From positions 1 through 43,973 of the forward strand of contig NZ_PVNE01000032.1 in the NCBI RefSeq assembly GCF_003001905.1: a DNA stretch of 43,973 nt. Direction: 5' to 3'. The notes beneath the pieces are model-generated. The model did no database searches. It was not told where the DNA came from and was given only the letters and a program-made list of their open reading frames with translations. The translations under genes were made by a program, and so were the position numbers. Shown in pieces: positions 32,864 through 43,973 of this stretch (position 1 is the first letter of the stretch; each line of letters begins with the position of its first letter). Origin of the DNA: Planifilum fimeticola (GTDB lineage Bacteria; Bacillota; Bacilli; Thermoactinomycetales; DSM-44946).

Positions 32864-33900
32864 CGCAGATCCTCCTCTCCGGACCAGGCGACCCCGCGAC
32901 TTCCTTCCGTCACCCGCCCGATGATCCAGGCCCGCTCCCCCAGCGACTCGGCTAGGGCTTTGGCCTCCTCCGCCTGTTCCGCCGGCAGACAGAGAACCAT
33001 GCCGATCCCCATGTTGAAGGTGCGGAACATGTCCTCGTCGCCGATGCCCCCTTCCCGGGCGATCCGCCGAAAAATGGGCGGAACCGGCCAGCTGTCCCGG
33101 TCGATGACGGCCCGGCACCCCCCGGGCAACATGCGGGGGACGTTTTCGACGAGGCCGCCGCCGGTGATGTGGGCGCCTCCCTTCACGTCGAAGCGCCCCA
33201 GCAGGGAGAGAAACGTTTTCACATAAATCCGCGTCGGCCGGAGCAGCTCTTCCCCCAGGGTGCACCCCTCCTCGGGAAGTCTCTCTCCCAGCCGATCCAG
33301 GCCGCCCCTCAACAACACCTTCCGCGCCAGGGAGAAGCCGTTGCTGTGCAATCCGACGGAAGAGAGGCCGAGCAAGACGTCCCCGGGACGGATGGACGCC
33401 CCCGTGAGCAGACGCGCCCGTTCCGCGACGCCGACGCAAAAGCCGGCGATGTCGTATTCCCCGGGGGCGTACATGTCCGGCATTTCCGCCGTCTCTCCGC
33501 CGATCAGGGAGCAGCCCGCCTCCACGCATCCGTCGGCCACGCCCTTGACCACCGCCTCCGCCTGCTCGGGAACCAGCTTTCCGGTGGCCAGATAATCGAG
33601 AAAAAACAGGGGCTCCGCCCCCTGCACCACAACATCGTTGACGCACATGGCGACGCAGTCGATGCCGATGGTGTCGTGGCGGTTCAGGGCAAAGGCGATT
33701 TTCAGCTTGGTCCCCACCCCGTCCGTGGCGGACACCAGCACGGGTTGGTCATGGGATTTCAGGGCGAAAAGACCGCCGAACCCGCCGATGTCGCCGATCA
33801 CCTCTTGGCGGTGGGTTCTCAGGACATGGGCTTTCATCCGCCGAACCGCCTCGTTGCCAGCGTCGATGTCCACTCCGGCCGCGCGATACGCTTCGCTCAT
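32860..33900 (-). CDS. purM: Phosphoribosylformylglycinamidine cyclo-ligase
   Basis: A 346-aa AIR synthetase. Seen are [66 protein letters not shown] and [15 protein letters not shown], in the order of the PurM/PurL-type ATPase superfamily. It closes the imidazole ring (FGAM to AIR). ATG 33900 overlaps the purF stop by four bases, with GGAGGGGAG just upstream, so translation is coupled. Confidence 0.95.
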   Translation of the reverse strand: MSEAYRAAGVDIDAGNEAVRRMKAHVLRTHRQEVIGDIGGFGGLFALKSHDQPVLVSATDGVGTKLKIAFALNRHDTIGIDCVAMCVNDVVVQGAEPLFFLDYLATGKLVPEQAEAVVKGVADGCVEAGCSLIGGETAEMPDMYAPGEYDIAGFCVGVAERARLLTGASIRPGDVLLGLSSVGLHSNGFSLARKVLLRGGLDRLGERLPEEGCTLGEELLRPTRIYVKTFLSLLGRFDVKGGAHITGGGLVENVPRMLPGGCRAVIDRDSWPVPPIFRRIAREGGIGDEDMFRTFNMGIGMVLCLPAEQAEEAKALAESLGERAWIIGRVTEGSRGVAWSGEEDLR

Positions 33901-35281
33901 CGTCTCCCCTCCATCACCATGGCGTCTTCGATTTCCGTCGGATACCTCCCGTCGAAGCAGGCCAGACAATGTCCGCGGTTCAGTTCGCCCGGGTGGCGTC
34001 CGATGGCCTCCAGCATCCCCTCGGCGCTCAGAAAGGCCAACGAGTCGGCGCCGATGATTTCACGGATCTCCTCCACCGAATGGCTGGCGGCGATCAACTG
34101 ATCCCGGTCGGAGGTATCGATCCCGTAGAAACAGGGAAACCGGACCGGCGGAGAACTGATGCGAACGTGAACCTCCGTTGCCCCGGCCTCCCGGAGCATT
34201 CGGACGATCCGGCGACTGGTGGTCCCCCGGACGAGGGAGTCGTCCACCATGACCACCCGTTTCCCCTCCACCACCTTGCGCACCGCGGACAGCTTCATCT
34301 TGACCCCTTGTTCCCGCATCTCCTGGCTGGGCTGGATGAAGGTCCGGCCCACGTACCGGTTCTTGAGCAGTCCCAGCTCATAGGGGATGCCCGCCGCCTC
34401 CGCATAGCCGATGGCCGCGGAGATGCTGGAATCGGGGACGCCGGTCACCACGTCCGCTTCGGCGGGGGCTTCCTTGGCCAGCTGCCGTCCCAGCCGCTTC
34501 CGGGCCGCGTGCACGTTGATTCCCCCGATTTCGCTGTCAGGGCGGGCGAAGTAGATATATTCGAAGGAACAGACCGCCCTCCGGGCCGGCGGGGCGAAGG
34601 ATCGGCTCCGCAACCCGCTTCGGTCCAGGACGATCAGCTCGCCGGGCTGCACCTCCCGGATCAGCTCCGCCCCGATGGCGTCAAAGGCGCAGGTTTCCGA
34701 GGAAAAGACGTGGGCGTCTCCCAACCGGCCGATGGAGAGGGGGCGCAGGCCGTGAGGATCCTGTGCCACCAACAGCCGGTCCTTGGTCAGGATCAACAGG
34801 GCGAAGGCCCCCGTCAGCTGCGCCAGGGCCTCGGCGACGGCATCCTCCAGCCGCTCCCGGCGGGAGCGGGCGATCAGATGAGCGATCACCTCGGTGTCGG
34901 TGGTGGTCTGGAAAATGGAACCCTCCCGCTCCAGTTCCCGCTTCAGGCGTCCCGCGTTCACCAGGTTGCCGTTGGTCGCCAGGGCCAACGGGCCGAAGGG
35001 ATAGTTGAACACCAGGGGCTGGGCGTTGAGGAGGCCGCTCTCCCCGGTGGTGGAGTAGCGGACGTGGCCGATGGCGGTGTGCCCCGACAGCTTTCGCAGC
35101 GTGTCGTCATCAAACACCTCCGTCACCAGCCCCATGCCGCGGTGGTGCCGGAAAGCCCCGCCGTCGGTGGCGGCGATGCCGGCGCTCTCCTGCCCCCGGT
35201 GCTGAAGCGCGTGCAGCCCGTAATAGGTGAGCCGGGTCGCCTCCGGATGGCCGGCGATGCCGAACACCCCGCACTCTTCCT

Positions 35282-37532
<2,251 letters not shown>

Positions 37533-37543
<11 letters not shown>

Positions 37544-38213
37544 CGCTCTCCCTCCAATATTTCAGCATCGAAGTAAAGAATCGCACCCCGTCCGCCGAAC
37601 CCATCCAGCTGTGGACCGCCCGTTCCGGATGCGGCATCATTCCGAGCACATTCCCCTCCCGGTTGACGATCCCGGCGATGTCGTCCACCGAACCGTTCGG
37701 GTTTTCCCCGGCGTAGCGGAAGACGATCTGATTGTTTCGCTTAAGCTCCGCCAGGGTTTCGTCGTCGCAGTAATAGTTTCCCTCACCGTGGGCGATGGGG
37801 ATGCGGATCGTCTCCCCCTCCCGGTAATCCCGGGTGAAGGGGAGCCGGGCGTTTTCCACCCGCAAAGGCTGAATGTCGCAGCGGAACTGCAGGTGATCGT
37901 TCCGCCTCATCGCTCCGGGAAGCAGCCCCGCCTCGAGCAGGATCTGAAAGCCGTTGCAGATGCCGACGACCAGTTTTCCCTTCGCGGCCGCCTCCCTCAC
38001 GCCTTCCATCACCGGAGAAAAGCGGGCCAGGGCCCCCGTCCGCAGGTAGTCTCCGTAGGAGAAGCCGCCGGGGAGGATGATGGCGTCATAGCCGGACAGA
38101 TCGGTCTGGGTGTGCCACACCCGATCCACGGGCTGATCCAGAACGTCCTCCACCGCCTTCACGCAATCCACGTCACAGTTGGAACCGGGAAAAACGGGAA
38201 CGGCGAAGCGCAT
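37533..38213 (-). CDS. purQ: Phosphoribosylformylglycinamidine synthase subunit I (glutaminase)
   Basis: A 226-aa class I glutamine amidotransferase: [18 protein letters not shown] start, [12 protein letters not shown], nucleophile in [19 protein letters not shown] and the His/Glu pair in MMPHPERAV. It supplies ammonia to PurL. The start codon shares one base with the purS stop (TGATG), so translation is coupled. GTG/ATG choice is unambiguous here. Confidence 0.95.
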
Positions 38214-38464
38214 CAGACCCCCTCCTCCAGCGAGAAGGAATAGGTCTCGATGACCGGATTGGCCAGCAGTTGCTCACACATCGCCTTCACCCGTTCCTCC
38301 GCCGGCGCCGGATCATCGGCATCCAGCCAAACCTCCATCGTCTTCCCGATGCGCAAATCGGTCACTTCACCGAATCCCAGGGTGTGCAGCGTCCCTTTGA
38401 CCGCCTCCCCCTGCGGATCCAACACGCCCGGTTTCAGTTTCACGGTAATCGTGGCCTTAATCAC
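38213..38464 (-). CDS. purS: Phosphoribosylformylglycinamidine synthase subunit PurS
   Basis: An 83-aa alpha-beta protein ([18 protein letters not shown] ... [12 protein letters not shown] ... [15 protein letters not shown]) that bridges PurL and PurQ. Start GTG 38464 with GGGAGGAG eight bases upstream, overlapping the end of purC by 8 bases. The open frame upstream of 38464 lies inside purC and is not used. Confidence 0.93.
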   Translation of the reverse strand: MIKATITVKLKPGVLDPQGEAVKGTLHTLGFGEVTDLRIGKTMEVWLDADDPAPAEERVKAMCEQLLANPVIETYSFSLEEGV

Positions 38465-39176
38465 GGGTTTCTCCTCCCAGCCGTCGCCAAATTTCGCGGT
38501 ACGCCTCCACCACGTCCCCCAGGTCCCGGCGAAAGCGATCCTTGTCCAGCTTTTCTTCCGTACCGGCATCCCAAAAGCGGCAGGTATCCGGTGAGATCTC
38601 GTCCGCCAGCAGGAGCCGGCCGTCCCGGTCCAGGCCGAACTCCAGCTTGAAATCCACCAGAATCACCCCGCGTCCCTCCATCAGCTCCATCAGCAGCCCA
38701 TTGACGCGCAGGGCGATATTCTTCATCTCCTCCAGCTGATCCGGAGTCGCCAGCCGGAGCACGGCGATGTGATCCTCATTGATCAGCGGATCCCCCAGTT
38801 CATCGTTCTTGTAATAAAACTCCACCACCGGCCGGGGCAGGGGCGTCCCCTCCTCCAGCCCCAGCCGCTTGGCGAGGGAGCCGGCCGCCCGGTTCCGTAC
38901 CACCACTTCCAAGGGAAGGATCTTAACCTTCCGGACCAGCTGCTCCGTCGGCGAGAGCCGGCGGACAAAGTGGTTGTCCACCCCGTTCTTGGCCAAATAG
39001 CGGAAAAAGAAAGCGCTGATCCGGTTGTTCATCTCCCCCTTGCCCGGGAGATTCCCCTTCTTCTTCCCGTCAAAGGCGGTGGCATCATCCTTGTACACCA
39101 CCCGCACCACATCCGGGTCCTCCGTCCTAAACAGCTTTTTCGCCTTCCCCTCGTACAGCAGTTCACCCCGGTTCAT
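38457..39176 (-). CDS. purC: Phosphoribosylaminoimidazole-succinocarboxamide synthase
   Basis: A 239-aa SAICAR synthetase: LLYEGKAKKLFRTEDPD, FVRRLSPTEQLVRKVKILPLE, FKLEFGLDRDGRLLLADEIS and SPDTCRFWDA. It ligates aspartate to CAIR. Start ATG 39176 (MNRGELLYEG); the AGGAG site is 11 bases upstream, somewhat far, and the frame is open to 39197. It follows purB by 37 bases. Confidence 0.95.
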   Translation of the reverse strand: MNRGELLYEGKAKKLFRTEDPDVVRVVYKDDATAFDGKKKGNLPGKGEMNNRISAFFFRYLAKNGVDNHFVRRLSPTEQLVRKVKILPLEVVVRNRAAGSLAKRLGLEEGTPLPRPVVEFYYKNDELGDPLINEDHIAVLRLATPDQLEEMKNIALRVNGLLMELMEGRGVILVDFKLEFGLDRDGRLLLADEISPDTCRFWDAGTEEKLDKDRFRRDLGDVVEAYREIWRRLGGETRD

Positions 39177-39213
39177 GTCTTTCCGACTCCTCTCCAAAGG
39201 TTTGACCGCCCGA

Positions 39214-40515
39214 TCACTCGTCCAACAGGCCCAGCCGGCGGAACAGGGTATCCACGTGTTTCAGATGGTATCGGTAGTCGAAACAGTCGGCGATCTCCTC
39301 CGGCGTGAGAACCTCGGAAATCACCTCATCCGCCTCCACCAGCGGGCGGAAGGGCCGCTGTTCCTCCCAGGCCCGCATCGCGAGTCGCTGTACCCGGTCG
39401 TAGGCCTCTTCCCGCTTCAAGCCCTTGTCGATGAGGGTGAGGAGGACCCGCTGGGAATAGATCAGGCCGAAGGTGCGCTCCATGTTCCGCTTCATGTTTT
39501 CCGGGAACACGGTCAGCTCCTCCACAATCCCCGCAAAGCGGTTGAGGAGGTAGTTGAGGAGGATCGTCGCGTCGGGCAGAATCACCCGCTCCACGGAGGA
39601 GTGGGAGATGTCCCGCTCGTGCCACAGGGGGACGTTTTCGTAGGCGGAAACCATGTGTCCCCGGATCACCCGGGCCAGGCCGCTCACATTTTCCGAACCG
39701 ACGGGATTCCGCTTGTGGGGCATGGCCGAGGAGCCTTTTTGCCCCTTCTTGAAGGCCTCCTCCACCTCGCGGGTCTCGCTCTTCTGCAATCCGCGGATCT
39801 CGGTGGCAAACTTGTCCAAGGAGGTGGCGACCAGGGCCAGGGTGGCCATGTACGCCGCGTGGCGGTCCCTTTGCAGGGTCTGAGTCGAGATGGGCGCGGG
39901 CTCAAGACCCAGTTTCCGGCACACATACTCCTCCACGAAGGGATCGATGTTGGCGTAGGTGCCCACGGCGCCGGAGATTTTCCCCACCCGCACTTCCTCC
40001 ATCGCCCGGACGAACCGCTCCCGGTTTCGCTTCATCTCCGCATACCACAGAGCCATTTTCAGGCCGAAGGTGGTGGGCTCCGCGTGCACCCCGTGGGTGC
40101 GCCCCATCATCACGGTGTCCTTGTACCTGAGGGCCTTTTTCTTCAGCACCTCCAAAAAGCGGTCGATATCCTCAAGCAAGATCCGGTTGGCCTGAAGCAA
40201 CAGATAGGACAAGGCCGTGTCCACCACGTCGGTGGAGGTGAGCCCGTAATGGACCCATTTGGACTCGGGTCCCAGGGTTTCCGCCACCGCCCGGGTGAAA
40301 GCCACCACGTCGTGCCGGGTCTCCCGCTCGATCTCGTGAATGCGGGCGACGTCGATCCGGGCGTTTTTCCGGATCTTCTCCACGTCTTCCCGGGGAATCA
40401 CCCCCAGCTCCGCCCAGGCTTCACAGGCGAGAATCTCCACCTCAAGCCAGGCGCGGAACCGGTTTTCCTCCGTCCAGATCTCTCCCATCTCGGGACGGGT
40501 ATAACGTTCGATCAT
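39214..40515 (-). CDS. purB: Adenylosuccinate lyase
   Basis: A 433-aa fumarase/aspartase-superfamily lyase acting both in the pathway to IMP and in IMP-to-AMP conversion. It has [19 protein letters not shown], the block [28 protein letters not shown] (catalytic His) and the signature [14 protein letters not shown]. Start ATG 40515; its ribosome site is weak (AAAGG at about 12 bases), so coupling to purK, which stops 16 bases upstream, may matter. Confidence 0.95.
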   Translation of the reverse strand: MIERYTRPEMGEIWTEENRFRAWLEVEILACEAWAELGVIPREDVEKIRKNARIDVARIHEIERETRHDVVAFTRAVAETLGPESKWVHYGLTSTDVVDTALSYLLLQANRILLEDIDRFLEVLKKKALRYKDTVMMGRTHGVHAEPTTFGLKMALWYAEMKRNRERFVRAMEEVRVGKISGAVGTYANIDPFVEEYVCRKLGLEPAPISTQTLQRDRHAAYMATLALVATSLDKFATEIRGLQKSETREVEEAFKKGQKGSSAMPHKRNPVGSENVSGLARVIRGHMVSAYENVPLWHERDISHSSVERVILPDATILLNYLLNRFAGIVEELTVFPENMKRNMERTFGLIYSQRVLLTLIDKGLKREEAYDRVQRLAMRAWEEQRPFRPLVEADEVISEVLTPEEIADCFDYRYHLKHVDTLFRRLGLLDE

Positions 40516-40531
40516 GATGTCCCAACCCTTT

Positions 40532-41692
40532 CTACTTTTCCCAAAGGCCGATTTGATGAATGATTTCAAGCGCCTCGTTCGCGTCCGCCAAAACCGTCAC
40601 ATGTCCCATCTTTCTTCCGTATCGGGCCTCCCGCTTCCCGTACAGGTGCACCTTCACCTCCGGAGGCAGGTAGGGCAGCTTTTCCAGCAGTCCGGGCAGG
40701 TGCTGCCCAAGAACATTGACCATGACCGCGGGGGTGAGCAGCCGGGGTGAACCCAAGGGCAGCCCGCATATCGCCCGCAGAAATTGTTCAAATTGAGAGG
40801 TGGCGCAGGCGTCGTAGGTGTAATGACCGGAATTGTGCGGGCGCGGTGCCAGCTCGTTGATCAAGAGGCGTCCGTCCTCCAGAAGAAACATCTCGACGGC
40901 GATCAAGCCCACAACCCCCAAGTGTTCGGCGGCGTCCCGGGCCAGCTTCTTCGCCTGCCGGGCGATCCCTTCGTCGATGGGAGCGGGAACGATCGTCCGG
41001 TGCAAAATATGGTCCCGGTGGATGTTCTCCGCCACGGGAAACGAGGCCGTCTCCCCCCGGATCCCCCGGGCCACCACCACCGACAGCTCCTTCTGAAAGG
41101 GGACGAACTGCTCCAGGATCAACTCCCGGCCCCCGGCGGAAAGATCGGTCCAGCTGGACGCCGCCTCCTCGGCGGAGCGGATGAGCCGCTGTCCCTTGCC
41201 GTCATATCCGCCGGTGGCCGTCTTCATGACGCAGGGAAGCCCCAACTCCTCAGCGGCCCGCTTCGCCTCCTCCGGATTCCTCACCGCCCGGAAGGGGGTG
41301 ACCGGAAGACCGCCCGCCGCGAGGGACTCCTTCTCCCGCAAGCGGTGCTGTGTCACCTCCAGCAGCCGGCTTCCCTGGGGAAGCGCCGCCCGCCGCTCTA
41401 AACGCTTAACGGCTTCCGCGCTGACGTTTTCAAATTCATAGGCGATCACGTCGGCAGCCTCCGCCAGGGCCTCCGCTCCTTCCGGATCATCATAGCCCTT
41501 GGCGATGTGCCGGTCGGCCACCTGGCCTGCGGGGCAATCGGCGGCGGGATCCAGGGTGACGAAGCGGTATCCCATCTTGCGCCCCTCCAGGATCACCATT
41601 CGTCCCAGCTGTCCCCCGCCTAGGATGCCCACCACGCTTCCGGGGAGAAATACCCGTCCGGTGGACCGCTTCATCTCCGTTGTCGCTTTCAC
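40532..41692 (-). CDS. purK: 5-(carboxyamino)imidazole ribonucleotide synthase
   Basis: A 386-aa ATP-grasp carboxylase: [58 protein letters not shown]. It makes N5-CAIR for PurE. The start is uncertain: GTG 41692 gives 386 aa but has no good ribosome site; ATG 41674 ([12 protein letters not shown]) is preceded by CGGAG only 0-1 base away. Family starts vary here, so I keep the longer frame. About 100 bases of non-coding DNA separate it from purE. Confidence 0.92.
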   Translation of the reverse strand: MKATTEMKRSTGRVFLPGSVVGILGGGQLGRMVILEGRKMGYRFVTLDPAADCPAGQVADRHIAKGYDDPEGAEALAEAADVIAYEFENVSAEAVKRLERRAALPQGSRLLEVTQHRLREKESLAAGGLPVTPFRAVRNPEEAKRAAEELGLPCVMKTATGGYDGKGQRLIRSAEEAASSWTDLSAGGRELILEQFVPFQKELSVVVARGIRGETASFPVAENIHRDHILHRTIVPAPIDEGIARQAKKLARDAAEHLGVVGLIAVEMFLLEDGRLLINELAPRPHNSGHYTYDACATSQFEQFLRAICGLPLGSPRLLTPAVMVNVLGQHLPGLLEKLPYLPPEVKVHLYGKREARYGRKMGHVTVLADANEALEIIHQIGLWEK

Positions 41693-41792
41693 GGGCGATC
41701 ACTCACTTTGTATACTGGTGAAAAGTTTTTGTCGGACGCCGGAAGGGAGCCTCGTGCTTCCCATGGGAATCCCTCGGCACCCTCCCGTCCCG

Positions 41793-42290
41793 TCATCCCT
41801 TCGCCTCCGGATCGGCCGTCTCCAACACGCGCCGGCGGATCTCCTCCCGCCGGGCGTTCAGGCGCTTCCGGACGGACGAGTCTTTGACGCCCAAAATCTC
41901 CGCCGCCAGGAGGCCGGCATTGACGGCTCCCGCCTCTCCGATGGCCACCGTGGCCACGGGCACGCCGCCGGGCATCTGCACGATGGAGAGCAGCGAATCC
42001 AAACCGTTCAACGCCGATGTCTTGATCGGCACGCCGATGACGGGCAAGACCGTCTTGGCCGCCACCATCCCCGGAAGGTGGGCCGCTCCGCCCGCTCCGG
42101 CAATGATCACCTCGATCCCCCGGTCCGCGGCTTCCTCCGCGTAGCGAAACATCTCATCAGGCGTCCGGTGGGCGGATACCACCCGCTTTTCGTGGGGGAT
42201 CTCCAGCTCCGCTAGCACTTCCGCGGCCCGTTTCATCGTCGGCCAATCCGACGTAGAGCCCATGATGATTCCCACCAACGGCTTTTCCAT
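41793..42290 (-). CDS. purE: N5-carboxyaminoimidazole ribonucleotide mutase
   Basis: A 165-aa class I PurE, the first gene of the operon: [53 protein letters not shown] and [19 protein letters not shown]. It moves the carboxyl group from N5-CAIR to CAIR. ATG 42290 has GGGGAGGAGG close upstream. Its leader contains the guanine riboswitch and terminator. Confidence 0.96.
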   Translation of the reverse strand: MEKPLVGIIMGSTSDWPTMKRAAEVLAELEIPHEKRVVSAHRTPDEMFRYAEEAADRGIEVIIAGAGGAAHLPGMVAAKTVLPVIGVPIKTSALNGLDSLLSIVQMPGGVPVATVAIGEAGAVNAGLLAAEILGVKDSSVRKRLNARREEIRRRVLETADPEAKG

Positions 42291-42384
42291 GCTCCTCCTC
42301 CCCTATCCGCAGTATTTTCAACGGATGAATCTTATATTAGCCGATAAATCGGCAAGACACAGGGGGTGGCCGTCTTCTCCCGGC

Positions 42385-42536
42385 ACAAAAATGGCCCGGA
42401 CAAGGATTTCGGGCCACCGAAAAATCCACCGTCCGGGCGCATTTGCGCACGCCGAAAGGAGGATTTCCCCCATAGTCCGGAAATTTACGGTTTCCGGGTA
42501 GAGACACTCGGGCCCTATTCCCGAGCATATATGAGA
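42385..42536 (-). promoter_or_regulatory. Guanine riboswitch with terminator (purine operon leader)
   Basis: Minus-strand RNA shows a purine aptamer at 42536-42470. P2 is CTCGGG/CCCGAG, J2/3 is TGTCTCTACC and P3 is CGGAAA/TTTCCG with a CCGTAAA loop. The closing GGACTATGG has C at the specificity position, which means guanine rather than adenine. Downstream GGCCCG (42415-42410) and CGGGCC (42398-42393) form a terminator followed by ATTTTT. Upstream CGCCCGGAC (about 42436-42428) can compete as antiterminator. Guanine should stop transcription of the pur genes. Confidence 0.92.
42386..42415 (-). terminator. Riboswitch-controlled intrinsic terminator
   Basis: GGCCCG/CGGGCC stem with an 11-base loop followed by A and five T residues on the minus strand, about 95 bases before purE. 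Confidence 0.8.
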
Positions 42537-42553
42537 AAAATCCCATCACCCAC

Positions 42554-42582
42554 AGTGTAACAGCCCCGGAGGGGGAAGTCAA
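42554..42582 (-). promoter_or_regulatory. Sigma-A promoter of the purine operon
   Basis: TTGACT (42582-42577), 17-base spacer, TACACT (42559-42554) on the minus strand. Transcription would start about 10 bases upstream of the guanine aptamer. Confidence 0.8.
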
Positions 42583-42586
42583 CGAA

Positions 42587-42631
42587 AAAGACGAACATTA
42601 AAACGGTAATTATATCTAAGCGTTCGTTTTT
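42587..42631. promoter_or_regulatory. Pair of PurR-like boxes
   Basis: AAAGACGAACATT (42587-42599) matches the B. subtilis PurBox AWWWCCGAACWWT at 11 of 13 positions. Its inverted partner AGCGTTCGTTTTT (42619-42631) keeps the GTTCG core. The gap is 19 bases against 16-17 in B. subtilis. The pair lies just upstream of the pur -35 and between it and the divergent hydrolase promoter, so PurR could affect both. Confidence 0.6.
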
Positions 42632-42654
42632 ATGTGATCATCTCCCTTTCCGGG

Positions 42655-42683
42655 TTGCCGATTTCGGCGAAATCCATTATAAT
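42655..42683 (+). promoter_or_regulatory. Sigma-A promoter of the MBL-fold hydrolase gene
   Basis: TTGCCG (42655-42660), 17-base spacer, perfect TATAAT (42678-42683), 124 bases upstream of the start codon and divergent from the pur promoter. Confidence 0.8.
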
Positions 42684-42695
42684 ATGGATAAAATG

Positions 42696-42719
42696 TTATG
42701 AATGACCATTCATTCATAA
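42696..42719 (+). promoter_or_regulatory. FadR-type operator (perfect palindrome)
   Basis: TTATGAATGA-CCAT-TCATTCATAA is a perfect inverted repeat with 10-bp arms. The inner 18 bases (42699-42716) match the B. subtilis FadR consensus TGAATGAMTANTCATTCA at every position but one. It covers the region just after the -10, so a TetR-family repressor of fatty-acid degradation genes should silence the hydrolase gene in the absence of acyl-CoA. Confidence 0.7.
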
Positions 42720-42807
42720 GCGGATCAAGCCCCACACGCCGCTGCACGAAAGCGGCGACACCGCAGCAACGGCCCTCAACGATTTTACCGAACCGGAGGC
42801 GAAGGCG

Positions 42808-43791
42808 TTGAACACTTCGGCGAAGCTGAAAGGCATCCATCGAATCACCCTGCCCACGCCCTTCCCCATCGGCCCCGTCAACGTTTATCTGGTGGAAAGC
42901 GAATCGCTCACCCTGGTGGACGTCGGCCCGAAAACGGATGAAGCGTGGGAAAGCCTGAAAAACCAGCTGCGGGATCGGGGCTACTCCCCTTCGGACATCG
43001 AGCAGGTCGTGCTGACCCACCACCATATCGACCATGTGGGACTGCTCGACTACCTCCGGGAAAACGGGGACATCCGCCTCATCGGCCACCCGCGGAACCG
43101 CCCCTGGATCCGGCGGGACGAAGCCTTTTACCGCAAATGGTACCGGTACATGGAAGAGCTGTACCGCTCGGAGGGCGTGGAGGAAACCCTCATTGAGCCC
43201 AACATTCAGCTGTACCAACTGCTGCAGAGTTTCAATTGCCGGACGGATCTGGACTGGGAAGTCGCGGAGGGTGACGAGATCCCGGGGATGCCCGGATGGA
43301 GGGTCAAGGAGACGAAGGGGCATGCCCAAAGCCACATCTCCCTCTACCGGGAGGCGGACGGGCTGATGATCGGGGGAGATCATCTGATCGCTCACGTCTC
43401 CTCCAACGCCCTAATCGAACCTCCCTACCCCGGCGAAGACAAGCGGGCCAAACCGCTTCTCCAGTATCGCGAATCCCTCAGGAGCTGTCTCGAAATGGAT
43501 TTGGCACGGGTCCTCGCCGGACACGGAAAAGAGATCACCCGGGCCCATTCCCTGATCGAAGAGCGGCTTGGCCAGCAGGAAAAGCGCGCCCGCGCCCTGC
43601 GCGACATCCTGTCCGAGGGGGATGCGCTGACTTGTTTCGAGCTCTGCAAAAGACTTTTCCCGACCAAGTATCTGGAACAGCTCCCCTTGGCCATGTCGGA
43701 AACCCTCGGCCACCTGGACCTGCTGGAGGAATGGGGAGCGGTGAAAAAAGAAGAAAACGGCGGCATCCGCTATTACAGGCTCGGGGATTAG
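42808..43791 (+). CDS. Metallo-beta-lactamase-fold hydrolase
   Basis: A 327-aa MBL-fold protein: FPIGPVNVYLVES start, metal site THHHIDHVG (HHHIDH at 71-76), GHAQSHISLY, GGDHLI and the ARVLAGHGKEI histidine. A C-terminal helical/winged-helix-like segment (about 245-325) is as in thioesterase-like or LACTB2-like members. TTG start 42808 after GGAGG at nine bases. The FadR-type operator in its promoter suggests a job linked to fatty-acid or acyl-CoA breakdown, possibly thioester hydrolysis; the substrate is not shown. It is a single-gene unit, divergent from the purine operon, and is ended by the hairpin in the IS end. Confidence 0.85.
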   Translation: MNTSAKLKGIHRITLPTPFPIGPVNVYLVESESLTLVDVGPKTDEAWESLKNQLRDRGYSPSDIEQVVLTHHHIDHVGLLDYLRENGDIRLIGHPRNRPWIRRDEAFYRKWYRYMEELYRSEGVEETLIEPNIQLYQLLQSFNCRTDLDWEVAEGDEIPGMPGWRVKETKGHAQSHISLYREADGLMIGGDHLIAHVSSNALIEPPYPGEDKRAKPLLQYRESLRSCLEMDLARVLAGHGKEITRAHSLIEERLGQQEKRARALRDILSEGDALTCFELCKRLFPTKYLEQLPLAMSETLGHLDLLEEWGAVKKEENGGIRYYRLGD

Positions 43792-43848
43792 TTCCCCGGG
43801 CCTTTCGTCTTCGGCCGGATACGGCTTGCCCCGCCCGACCTTCAAAAT

Positions 43849-43878
43849 CAAAACCCGGCGCCCGTAAAGGCGCCGGGT
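43849..43878 (-). terminator. Minus-strand terminator at the edge of the IS
   Basis: ACCCGGCGCC (43853-43862) and GGCGCCGGGT (43869-43878) form a perfect 10-bp stem. On the minus strand the hairpin is followed by TTTTGATTTT, so it would stop transcription entering from the right. Confidence 0.6.
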
Positions 43879-43880
43879 GA

Positions 43881-43914
43881 GGCTGTTGACAAAGAAGGGT
43901 CAACAGCCTTTTTT
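43881..43914 (+). terminator. Terminator hairpin inside the IS end
   Basis: GGCTGTTGAC (43881-43890), loop of 8, GTCAACAGCC (43899-43908) and T6. It protects the transposase from read-through and also serves as terminator for the hydrolase gene. The mirror copy lies at 60-93 on the minus strand. Confidence 0.8.
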
Positions 43915-43955
43915 GTTGAATTCGGAATAAAACAATTCCGAAGGAAGGTTTTTAT

Positions 43956-43973
43956 ATGTTCAGGACGAACCCA
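43956..43973 (+). CDS. Transposase, first six codons only
   Basis: ATG 43956 with GAAGGAAGG seven bases upstream, reading MFRTNP to the window end. Identical to the left copy. The N-terminus resembles IS1182-family transposases in my memory; the rest lies outside the window. Confidence 0.45.

Larger units (their letters stand above)
43878..43973 (+). mobile_element. Outward-facing end of an insertion sequence (right copy)
   Basis: Exact reverse complement of bases 1-96. The element edge is near 43879 (GAGGCTGTTGAC). A terminator hairpin at 43881-43914 is followed by a palindrome (43920-43944) and the transposase start at 43956. Both copies point outward, away from the genes in this window, so together they bracket it like a composite arrangement. 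The contig ends inside both copies, which is what an assembler does at a multicopy repeat. Confidence 0.7.

Noticed and set aside
32276-33646. A 456-codon frame fusing an unknown N-terminus to PurN
   Set aside because: The N-terminal part is out-of-frame purM sequence; purN begins at ATG 32863 with its own ribosome site and a four-base overlap with purM.

Overview
The window looks like one assembly contig from a GC-rich, low-copy-repeat member of the Bacillales; a thermophilic Thermoactinomycetaceae/Planifilum-like bacterium is my guess, at low confidence. The grounds are the Bacillus-type purEKBCSQLFMNHD operon with a guanine riboswitch and PurR-like boxes, Bacillus-type FadR and SOS operator matches, strong GGAGG ribosome binding sites and frequent GTG/TTG starts. 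Both ends are the same 96-bp sequence in inverted orientation. It carries a terminator hairpin and then a ribosome binding site and start codon (MFRTNP...) of an outward-reading transposase, so the contig probably stops inside two copies of one insertion sequence.

Layout. 0.3-1.9 kb: acyl-CoA ligase broken by a frameshift. 2.0-5.9 kb: a minus-strand sulfur/redox group (DUF2892 protein, CoA-disulfide reductase with a rhodanese domain, sulfide:quinone-reductase-like flavoprotein lacking the catalytic cysteines, DUF1641 protein). 6.1-9.2 kb: YerA-like adenine deaminase, a second DUF2892 protein with a 41-aa membrane protein, and a Dph6-like PP-loop enzyme. 9.26-10.8 kb: the most interesting locus, a YedE/YeeE-type permease followed by a TusA/SirA-like protein whose conserved CPxP cysteine is an in-frame TGA; a hairpin just after it fits the bacterial SECIS rules. 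I read it as a selenocysteine (UPxP) protein.

10.9-14.5 kb: an island of envelope proteins (three lipoproteins and one secreted protein of unknown function) and a truncated phosphodiesterase. 14.9-21.8 kb: a six-gene minus-strand operon (tiny membrane protein, APC permease, M20 peptidase, aldehyde dehydrogenase, glutamine-synthetase-like ligase, short-chain dehydrogenase) that suggests uptake and gamma-glutamylation-dependent breakdown of an amine or amino alcohol. 22.1-24.1 kb: a small gene behind a probable SOS box, a Phe/Trp-rich 68-aa protein with a structured trailer, and an aminotransferase.

24.2-28.3 kb: a ribonucleotide reductase operon (nrdE, nrdI-like flavodoxin, nrdF) preceded by a promoter, two NrdR boxes 32 bp apart and a cobalamin riboswitch. 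This implies that the cell also has a B12-dependent class II reductase elsewhere. 28.5-29.1 kb: a GNAT acetyltransferase. 29.2-42.6 kb: the complete de novo IMP pathway in one minus-strand operon of twelve genes. Its leader holds PurR-like boxes, a sigma-A promoter, a guanine aptamer and an intrinsic terminator. 42.65-43.8 kb: a divergent metallo-beta-lactamase-fold hydrolase whose promoter overlaps a perfect palindrome matching the Bacillus FadR operator. No rRNA, tRNA or CRISPR array was seen.
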